Part shown: piece by piece, positions 1-5,808 of the stretch
How the letters are laid out: each line of letters begins with the position of its first letter
Position numbering within the stretch: the stretch's first letter is position 1
Origin: JBCCFW01 sp039029535
GTDB taxonomy: Bacteria; Acidobacteriota; JBCCFW01
NCBI GenBank assembly: GCA_039029535.1
Contig: JBCCFW010000224.1
Location: forward strand, 1-10,721
Direction of reading: 5' to 3'
Length of the DNA: 10,721 nt
The notes under the pieces: generated by a model
Databases searched by the model: none
Told to the model about the DNA's origin: nothing
The model's input: only the letters and a program-made list of their open reading frames with translations
Program-made: the position numbers and the translations under genes

Positions 1-2013
1 AGCAAGACAGTTCGGGGCTCGGTAGTCGCGACTGGGGTGGTGTTGGGGCTCTTGGCAGCGAGCCCCGGCGTGAGGGCGACGACAGGGAGCGTCGGGTCGT
101 TCGCCTGGCTGCCGAGCGGGCGTGATGCTCGAACCCACGCGATCGACGAGACCAAGCTCGTGGCGGATGACGGGCAGCCCGGCGACATGTTCGGCTGGTC
201 CGTGTCCGTCCATGGTGGGGTCGCGGTCGTCGGGGTCTTGGGAGATGACGGCGGTGGGAGCCAGGCTGGGGCGGCTCGAGTCTTCTCACGCGGCGACGCG
301 GGTTGGGAAGAGGTGAAGAAGCTCGTCGCCAGCGATGCCGAAGCCGGCGACGCGTTTGGCCTCTCCGTGTCCGTCGATGAGGACGTCGCGATCGCCGGAG
401 CACCTTGGGAGGATGCCGCCGGAGCTCGTGCCGGCGCGGCCTACGTCTTCGTTCGTGACGTGGGAGGGGCCGACCACTGGGGAGAAGTGAGAAAGCTCAG
501 CGCCAGTGACGCAAGGATCGGTAGCACCTTCGGCGCTTCCGTTTCGATCAGCGGCGACACCATCCTCGTTGGAGCCGACGGCGACCGTGATGCAGGGCTT
601 CAGTCCGGCGCTGCCTACATCTTCGTTCGTGACGAGGGAGGGGCTGGCAACTGGGGAGAGGTCAGGAAGCTCACCGCGAGCGATGCGGAAGCGGGCGATC
701 GCTTCGGCTACTCGGTCTCGATCAGCGGCGACACGGCGGTCGTCGGAGCCTTCGGGGAGGATGACCTGGGGGCCTTCACGGGAAGGGCCTACATCTTCGG
801 GCGCGATGAAGGCGGGGTCGACCAGTGGGGGCAGGTCGCCGTGCTCACCGCGAGCGACGCGGCTGTTGGCGACAACTTCGGATTCACGGTGGCGGGCGGC
901 GAAGAGATCGTGGTCGTGGGAGCGCTGGGTCAGGATGAAGCCGGAGACAACGCCGGCGCCGCCTACGTGTTCTCTCGTGACGAGGGAGGACCTGCCGCCT
1001 GGGGAGAGCTGGCCAAGCTGACCGCGAGCGATGCTGCTGACGGCGATGGCTTCGGCTACTCCGTCGCAGTCGGTGAGAACCGGGTGATCGTCGGGGCTCA
1101 GTCTGAAGACACGGCCGGGCTCAGCGCTGGCGCCACGTACGTCTTCTCGCGTGATGAGGGAGGGCCGGCGGCCTGGGGTGAGTCGGTCAAGCTCCTGGCG
1201 AGCGACGGAGCGGCCGGAGATCAGTTCGGCCTTGCCGTCGCGGCCAGCGGCGACATTGCAGTCGTGGGGGCATTCGGTGCCGATGCCGGCGCGGACGGCA
1301 GCGGCGCCGCCTACGTCCATGACCTCGGGACCGAAGAAGAGGATGCTTGCCCGGACAACGCGACGCGGTCTGATCCGGCAGATTGTGGCTGTGACATGAA
1401 CTGTGCGAGCTTCGACTTCGAGGGCCTCGAGCCAGGAACGTCGGTCAGCACCCAGTTCGTCGGCGTCACTCTTTCTGGCAGCGCACCTGTCCACTCTTTC
1501 GACACCACGGCTCCCACCTGCGGGGACGATGACCTCGCGGCTCCGGGCCCCGGTCTGGGCAACGACGTGTTCCTGGGTGACGTGCTCGTGCTCTCGGAGG
1601 ATGGCTCCTGTACGCCGGACGACGCTGCACGCGGCGGGACGATGACCCTGCTCTTCGATGTCCCGGTGGAAGTCAGCTCGGTCGGTCTGCTCGACATCGA
1701 CGCCGATGAAGACGAAGGGCACGTCCGTGCCTTCGATGCGCTGGGTCGGTCCATCATCGAAGTGCCCATCCCGGCTCTCGGCGACAACTCTTGGCAGGCC
1801 GTTCGGCTCGAGGCTTGCGGCGTGGTCCGGCTCGAGATCCACCTGGACGGTAGTGGCGCGGTCACGAACATCGGTTGTGACTCCGCGGTGACCGAACCGG
1901 GTCTCCTGGGGACGCGGGGGACTCGACCCAGCGAGCCGGATCGGGGGAGGGGGCATCGTCTCGCGGGCCCGGGCGAGTGGAGTCGTCGCTTCGGCGAGCG
2001 CCGCGGTCGGTAG
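1..2013 (+). CDS. Secreted FG-GAP (integrin-alpha-like) beta-propeller protein, 5'-partial
   Basis: The reading frame is open to the left edge, so the GTG at 37 is probably internal. The first visible codons give a basic stretch (SKTVRGS), a hydrophobic core (VVATGVVLGLLAA) and an A-x-A-like site (GVRA), which is a signal peptide whose Met lies just upstream. From residue ~52 to 443 (counting from base 1) come seven FG-GAP repeats, each with GDxFGxSV, a VVGA-type strand and GAAYVF, so one complete seven-bladed propeller is expected. A short Cys-rich linker (four Cys near residues 446-466) leads to a beta-rich domain (~470-630) starting FDFEGLEPGTSV, with GLLDID and FDALGRSI segments, a type seen in other secreted bacterial proteins. 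The last ~38 residues are unusually Arg-rich. FG-GAP propellers are extracellular and often bind ligands or Ca2+; no ligand can be named here. It converges on the next gene, with hairpins between them. Confidence 0.88.
   Translation, partial: SKTVRGSVVATGVVLGLLAASPGVRATTGSVGSFAWLPSGRDARTHAIDETKLVADDGQPGDMFGWSVSVHGGVAVVGVLGDDGGGSQAGAARVFSRGDAGWEEVKKLVASDAEAGDAFGLSVSVDEDVAIAGAPWEDAAGARAGAAYVFVRDVGGADHWGEVRKLSASDARIGSTFGASVSISGDTILVGADGDRDAGLQSGAAYIFVRDEGGAGNWGEVRKLTASDAEAGDRFGYSVSISGDTAVVGAFGEDDLGAFTGRAYIFGRDEGGVDQWGQVAVLTASDAAVGDNFGFTVAGGEEIVVVGALGQDEAGDNAGAAYVFSRDEGGPAAWGELAKLTASDAADGDGFGYSVAVGENRVIVGAQSEDTAGLSAGATYVFSRDEGGPAAWGESVKLLASDGAAGDQFGLAVAASGDIAVVGAFGADAGADGSGAAYVHDLGTEEEDACPDNATRSDPADCGCDMNCASFDFEGLEPGTSVSTQFVGVTLSGSAPVHSFDTTAPTCGDDDLAAPGPGLGNDVFLGDVLVLSEDGSCTPDDAARGGTMTLLFDVPVEVSSVGLLDIDADEDEGHVRAFDALGRSIIEVPIPALGDNSWQAVRLEACGVVRLEIHLDGSGAVTNIGCDSAVTEPGLLGTRGTRPSEPDRGRGHRLAGPGEWSRRFGERRGR
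154..1329 (+). repeat. Seven tandem FG-GAP repeat units, 174-bp period
   Basis: The Lys-Leu-type codon pair that opens each unit starts at 154, 319, 493, 667, 841, 1015 and 1189. The first interval is 165 bp and the next five are exactly 174 bp (58 residues). Each unit carries a SDAxxGDxFG core, a hydrophobic strand ending in VGA, a GAAYVF-like strand and, in most units, a linker of the form RDEGGxxxWGE. Units 3-7 are most alike, and linker DNA such as the cgtgacgagggagg type recurs nearly unchanged. This fits duplication of a blade-sized unit, with length kept by the propeller fold. Confidence 0.9.
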
Positions 2014-2051
2014 CCATCGCGTCGTCGAGCGGACCGAGAGCATGCTGCTCC

Positions 2052-2085
2052 CTGACGACCCGACGTCTTCACGTCGAGTCGCCAG
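2052..2085 (+). terminator. Hairpin after the FG-GAP gene, probable terminator
   Basis: The arms 2052-2066 and 2071-2085 can form 13 of 15 base pairs around the four-base loop CTTC; the inner six pairs (CGACGT/ACGTCG) are perfect. It begins 38 nt after the FG-GAP stop codon. There is no T-tract, so it may act as a transcript-end stabiliser or with Rho instead of as a classical intrinsic terminator. Confidence 0.6.
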
Positions 2086-2102
2086 GGCCCCCTCATGCCT
2101 TT

Positions 2103-2141
2103 GGGCTCACCCGCGTCCAGCACGCCGACGCGGGTGAGCTC
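2103..2141 (-). terminator. Strong hairpin just after the T9SS-type gene, probable bidirectional terminator
   Basis: The arms CTCACCCGCGTC (2106-2117) and GACGCGGGTGAG (2127-2138) are perfect complements with a nine-base loop. The stem extends outward by two G-C pairs and one G-T wobble to 15 pairs (2103-2141). It lies five bases beyond the stop codon of the minus-strand gene and also downstream of the converging plus-strand gene. Neither side has a T-tract, which is common in GC-rich genomes. Confidence 0.7.
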
Positions 2142-2146
2142 GGTCC

Positions 2147-5023
2147 TCAGCGGATCAGGTCGATCTCGCCATGGCCGACGAGCTGCAGCGGTTGGTCGCA
2201 GTTCTCCAGGAAGAGCAGCCACACGTAGACCCGGGTCGAGGCCGGAGTGCTGTTGTTGTTGCAGCGGTTGCCGTCCCAGCCGATCTCTCCATTGAAGAAG
2301 CCATCGATGGTGTCGAAGCGAAGGTCGCAGACTTTCGAGCCCCAGCGCTCGAAGATCGACAACTGGGCGCCGGAGGCGTTGTAGGCCGGCATCGCTTCGA
2401 GCGGCAGCGTCGAGTCGACGACGGCGAAGAAGTCGTTCGGCCCCGGAATGCCGGGAGTGAACCACTCGGGAGCGACGATGGGGGGGAAGGGGCCGAGGAA
2501 CGCACCGCCCAGCGTCAGGGTGTGACTGGCCGATGCCGATCCGCAGTCGTTGGTCGTGGTGACGTCGTAAGTCGTGCCCAGGTGGGGGGCGGCGACGATC
2601 GAGCGGGTGGTTTCACCCGTGCTCCAGAGCACGTCTCCTCCTCCCACGGTATCGGCGATCAAGTGCCAGACTGGCACGCAGGCATCGAGCCGCTCGGCCC
2701 GGATGCTCACGCTGGGAGGAGCTGGCCCCACCAGGACGCTGTCGGTGGCGACGCAACCTTCCGGGCTGGTGGCGGTCACCGTGTAGATCGTCGGTCCGCC
2801 CGGGAGCACCTGGGGCATGGCGACGTCAGGGTCGCTCAGACGAACGGTCGGGCTCCACGAGTAGGTGTAGCCGGGGAGAGCAGGCGTGCCGATGGTGACG
2901 GGAGTTTCGCAGTCGTAGTCGCGTCCGGCATCGGCCTCTGGGCAAGGGCTGATCTCGAACACGCGTGAGATCGTGTCGCTGCCACAAGCGTTCTCGACGA
3001 TGAGCGTGACGAGGTAGGAACGGTCACACTCGAAGGTGAAGAAGCCGTTGTCAGCGAGGAGGGTCAGGTCGAGATCGGCTGCCGGTACAGGACCACCCCA
3101 CTCCAGCGGGGTCCCGACCGCCTGCCCGCTGGTGTCGATCTCCACGATGCTCCAGTGATGCGCGGTGTCTTTCTCGCTCGCAGTGCCTCGAGCGTGGATG
3201 GGGCCATCGATGCAGGGCTCGGAGGGAACCGTCAGGCGCGCAATGGGCGACGTGCTTTCCGCATCTCCACAGAGGCCATCGAGGTAGACGTAGCCCCAGT
3301 GGTCTCCATGAAGGCAGTCGGCAGACTGGAACTGGATCTCGACCTCCTCACCAATGGAGTCGCTGAGGTCGACTCCGAAGCAGTCCCAAGGCTTGAAGAC
3401 GACGTCGCCTTGCTGTTGGAAGAAGGGATTGCTCGTGTCGGCCCTCACGATGAAGCTGGAGAGTTCGGTGCCGTCCGAAGTCTTGACGATGCGGAAAGAG
3501 AAGAAGGGTTGTGCGATTGGGTCATGTCCCGGATCTTCCAGTACCGGGGCGAAGCTGAAGCGGAGGAAGCTGGTGTCTGCATCGACGATCAACCGGTAGT
3601 CGAGTCCCTCGCTTTCGGCGCCAGTAGAGTCGTTGCCCAGCCTCGCGGAGTGAGCGTTGCCACCTCCCAGTGGCAGCACCGGCAACACGGAGGGCAGGAC
3701 ATTCGGATCGGCTCCAGGGACGAGGAGCCTGTGACGACCGGGCATGAGTCCGGGAACCCTTGGAGTCGAGCCGAGGCCGCCCGTCCAGCCGGTCCATCCC
3801 TGAAACGTGCCTGTCTCGAAGCCGCCGTTGTCACAGAGCTCCTCGCTGGAACCGAAGACTCCAAGAGACCATCCGTCGGAGCCCTGATGCTGCCCTTCGT
3901 CGAGCCGCTCATTCAGGCTTTCGCGGAGGTCTCCGGTTTCGGTGGCCAGGATCGTGTCGCCGCCGCCGTCGCCATCGCGGAAGGGGACGTGGAAGACGAA
4001 GGGCGTCGCCCGACCGTCCCACCGGCCGATCGGCTCGGCAGCCCGATCGAGGGCTTGGACCGACCAAACGTAGCTGAAGCCGCGCCGGGGTGAGGGTACG
4101 GCGCTCGGCCACGTCAGGTGGGAGACTCCTCCGACGACGTGGTCGAGCACGGGCGGCTCGTTGAGGTAGACGGAGGCGGGTGTCTGCCCGGGAGCGATCT
4201 CGAAGACCTGAACTCGGTAGGCGATGTCCTGACTAGAGAGGGAGGCGGACGGGGCCCAATCGAGGAGGATCGGCGTGTCCACGTGCTGTTCCTGGCCGTC
4301 GTGGGGCAACATCAATGTCGGAGGATTGAACGGGGGGAGAAAGATTCCCTTCTCAACGATGCGTGAGGGGAGATTGCAGTCGGTGCTCGGAGGCAGCGGC
4401 TCGTCGTCCTCACCCTCGCCGTTCTCGTCTCCGCCACCGCGCTCCCCGCCACCTTCCTCGCTCTCACCACGGTCTCGATGAGAGTGGATTAGCTGATGCA
4501 GGAGGACGTTCGACTCGGAGCGACCGCCGAGCCGGATGGCGGCCGAACGTCCCGGGTCGCCCTCACCATCGGGACCGACCAGCTGAACGTGGAGCTCGTA
4601 GGACCCCTGCGGCGGCAGGGAACCCGTCTCGGTGAAGGGCCCATTGAGTGCGTGCCAAGGAGCGCTGATTCCCAGGAACTTGCTGCTGATTCGCATCGCT
4701 TCTGGAGGGAACAGCACGTCGGAACCGAAGCTGGAAGAACCGGGCGGCACGTGAACCGGCGAGAGGTCCGAGAGATTGGTGCGGGCGACCAGCTCACCCC
4801 GGTGGTAAACGAAGGACTGAATGGTGGCGTTGACGGTCGAGTTGCACGGGTTGGTCACGGTGAGATGAAAGTCTGAGGCCGGGAGATGCCATAGCCCGAC
4901 GTTGGCCGGTGGAATGGGCGGAGCGGTCAGCTCGAGATCGAAGGCCAGAGCCTGCGAAGAAGCGAGTGGCAGCAATGAGATCAGGGCTGCTGCTCGGAGC
5001 AAGAAGGAGGGAAAGCGAGACAT
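2147..5023 (-). CDS. Multidomain surface protein with gliding-motility / type B T9SS C-terminal domain
   Basis: The protein has 958 residues from the ATG at 5021-5023, chosen because GGGAG lies six bases upstream and the product opens with a good signal peptide (MSRFPSFLL..., cleavage likely after QALA, residue 27). A longer frame to 5137 adds 38 residues of non-signal sequence and is rejected. Modules: ~28-165, a beta-rich region like those starting Bacteroidota surface proteins (FHLTVTNPCNSTVNA); ~180-210, an acidic/Gly linker; ~237-345, a fibronectin-like unit (YRVQVFEIAPGQTP, SYVWSVQALD); ~394-587, a lectin/MAM-like module starting NGGFETGTFQGW; ~590-840, Ig/PKD-like units including YSWSPTVRLSDP and YTVTATSPEGC; ~849-958, a CHU_C-like end with LSIFERWGSKV, GWDG, VYVWLL and final GEIDLIR. 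In Bacteroidota this end directs export and surface attachment by the type IX system. Adhesion is a plausible role but is inferred. No T9SS gene lies in the window. Confidence 0.83.
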   Translation of the reverse strand: MSRFPSFLLRAAALISLLPLASSQALAFDLELTAPPIPPANVGLWHLPASDFHLTVTNPCNSTVNATIQSFVYHRGELVARTNLSDLSPVHVPPGSSSFGSDVLFPPEAMRISSKFLGISAPWHALNGPFTETGSLPPQGSYELHVQLVGPDGEGDPGRSAAIRLGGRSESNVLLHQLIHSHRDRGESEEGGGERGGGDENGEGEDDEPLPPSTDCNLPSRIVEKGIFLPPFNPPTLMLPHDGQEQHVDTPILLDWAPSASLSSQDIAYRVQVFEIAPGQTPASVYLNEPPVLDHVVGGVSHLTWPSAVPSPRRGFSYVWSVQALDRAAEPIGRWDGRATPFVFHVPFRDGDGGGDTILATETGDLRESLNERLDEGQHQGSDGWSLGVFGSSEELCDNGGFETGTFQGWTGWTGGLGSTPRVPGLMPGRHRLLVPGADPNVLPSVLPVLPLGGGNAHSARLGNDSTGAESEGLDYRLIVDADTSFLRFSFAPVLEDPGHDPIAQPFFSFRIVKTSDGTELSSFIVRADTSNPFFQQQGDVVFKPWDCFGVDLSDSIGEEVEIQFQSADCLHGDHWGYVYLDGLCGDAESTSPIARLTVPSEPCIDGPIHARGTASEKDTAHHWSIVEIDTSGQAVGTPLEWGGPVPAADLDLTLLADNGFFTFECDRSYLVTLIVENACGSDTISRVFEISPCPEADAGRDYDCETPVTIGTPALPGYTYSWSPTVRLSDPDVAMPQVLPGGPTIYTVTATSPEGCVATDSVLVGPAPPSVSIRAERLDACVPVWHLIADTVGGGDVLWSTGETTRSIVAAPHLGTTYDVTTTNDCGSASASHTLTLGGAFLGPFPPIVAPEWFTPGIPGPNDFFAVVDSTLPLEAMPAYNASGAQLSIFERWGSKVCDLRFDTIDGFFNGEIGWDGNRCNNNSTPASTRVYVWLLFLENCDQPLQLVGHGEIDLIR

Positions 5024-5388
5024 GGTGAACTCCCGATAGTCGATGAGATGGCGAGCTTGAGTCGATGGAGTCGGAGCTCGGCCTCGGTCTTCGATGAAGA
5101 ACAGGGAACGAGCGGCGGCTCGCGAAAGAGCCAGCACCGATGCAGGAGCACCTGGTGCTACCTCGCCTGAATCGTGTGGCGCCGTTCTCTGGGAGACCCG
5201 TGCTCATGAGGCAGTGGTCGACTTCACCGAGGCAAGCGGCGGGAGAGCGGAGCCAGCGGCAGGTCGAGCGAGTGGCGTGGCGTGGCGACTCGCATCCCGA
5301 TCGAAGTCTTGGAACGCTCGGCGTGCAGGGTCATGGCCTGACGTTCACGTGCGAGTGTTGTGAGGTCCCCGTTGGGACAGTGGTGTCC
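5024..5388. other. Divergent intergenic region, with no recognisable gene
   Basis: This stretch separates the minus-strand T9SS-type gene from the plus-strand tectonin remnant. It should hold the promoter of the former and may hold decayed 5' sequence of the latter. I see no convincing -35/-10 pair. Two small inverted repeats are present: AGCACC-t-GGTGCT at 5147-5159, a possible operator-like palindrome, and a weak 5-bp stem at 5117-5132. The frames open here (for example 5140 and 5094 on the plus strand) give Arg/Ser-rich products without signal peptides or motifs and are not called. Confidence 0.5.
5030..5034 (-). promoter_or_regulatory. Ribosome-binding site GGGAG for the T9SS-type gene
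   Basis: On the minus strand GGGAG stands six bases before the ATG at 5021-5023. This site, with the signal peptide that starts there, decides for this ATG over the ATG at 5137. Confidence 0.7.
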
Positions 5389-5719
5389 ACTTCCTTCTGG
5401 AGTCTCGTGAGCGGCACGGCTCACGATGTCGGAGTGGGTGCTGATGGCACCGTCTGGAAGATCGGTACAGACCCCGTCGGCGGGTACGGCTACAGCGTGG
5501 CCAGATGGAGCGGCAGCTCGTGGACCACCGTGAGCGGTGGAGCCGTTAGGCTCGATGTCGATCCGCACCGCAATCCGCGGGTCGTCAACAAGCAGGATCT
5601 CGAAGTGGAATGGCGTCGCCTGGAACGCGCCTGTCGATGGAGCAGCGGAGGACGTCTCCGTGGGTCCCGGAGGCGAGGCTTGGGTCGTGAATCTCCAGGG
5701 AAGCCTCTATCGCCAGTAG
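5389..5719 (+). pseudogene. Tectonin-type beta-propeller remnant, frameshifted and 5'-truncated
   Basis: Frame 1 from 5389 encodes FWSLVSGTAHDVGVGADG, then TVWKIGT and ARWSGSSWTTVSGGAV, a clear tectonin blade (W-x-x-V-x-G-x-A-x-D-x-x-VG-x-DG-x-VW). A second blade begins and runs to VVNKQ at 5595. The match then resumes in frame 2 from 5597 with ISKWNGVAWNAPVDGAAED, then VSVGPGGEAWVVN, ending SLYRQ and TAG at 5717-5719. The shift equals one extra base or two (or five) missing bases near 5596. Only about three blades remain, no start codon or signal peptide precedes them, and blade two has lost the usual Trp (NPRVV where family members have NPWVV). Intact tectonin proteins have several more blades and bind glycans or act extracellularly. 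A sequencing error could explain the shift but not the missing 5' half. Confidence 0.75.
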
Positions 5720-5741
5720 TACGTGGTCCCTTGAAGCGAGT

Positions 5742-5771
5742 GGACAGCGAGCGTGTCGACGCTCGCTGTCC
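5742..5771. terminator. Perfect 12-bp hairpin between converging units, probable bidirectional terminator
   Basis: GGACAGCGAGCG (5742-5753) and CGCTCGCTGTCC (5760-5771) are exact complements around TGTCGA. An extra T-A pair leaves the four-base loop GTCG. It begins 22 nt after the tectonin remnant's stop and lies 37 nt beyond the stop of the minus-strand cytochrome gene, so it can serve both. There is no T-tract. Confidence 0.7.
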
Positions 5772-5808
5772 TCATCCGGCTCTCCAAGTAGGCGCCCGGG
5801 CTTGCGGA

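Noticed and set aside
154..1329. CRISPR-like or satellite array
   Set aside because: The 174-bp periodic sequence is coding, without short identical repeats or unique spacers; it represents propeller blades.
286..2043. Minus-strand frame (585 codons) opposite the FG-GAP gene
   Set aside because: Its apparent repeats mirror the DNA repeats of the FG-GAP units; no signal peptide or known motif, and the plus strand has clear domain matches.
3155..4093. Plus-strand frame (312 codons) opposite the T9SS-type gene
   Set aside because: It overlaps recognised Ig/lectin-like modules on the other strand and shows no motif of its own.
5024..5137. Upstream ATG giving a longer T9SS-type protein
   Set aside because: It would bury the signal peptide behind 38 residues and lacks a good RBS; the ATG at 5023 has GGGAG at the right distance.
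5405..5426. Eight-base-pair hairpin TCGTGAGC/GCTCACGA
   Set aside because: It falls within the tectonin coding sequence (LVSGTAHD), so it is probably incidental to the codons.
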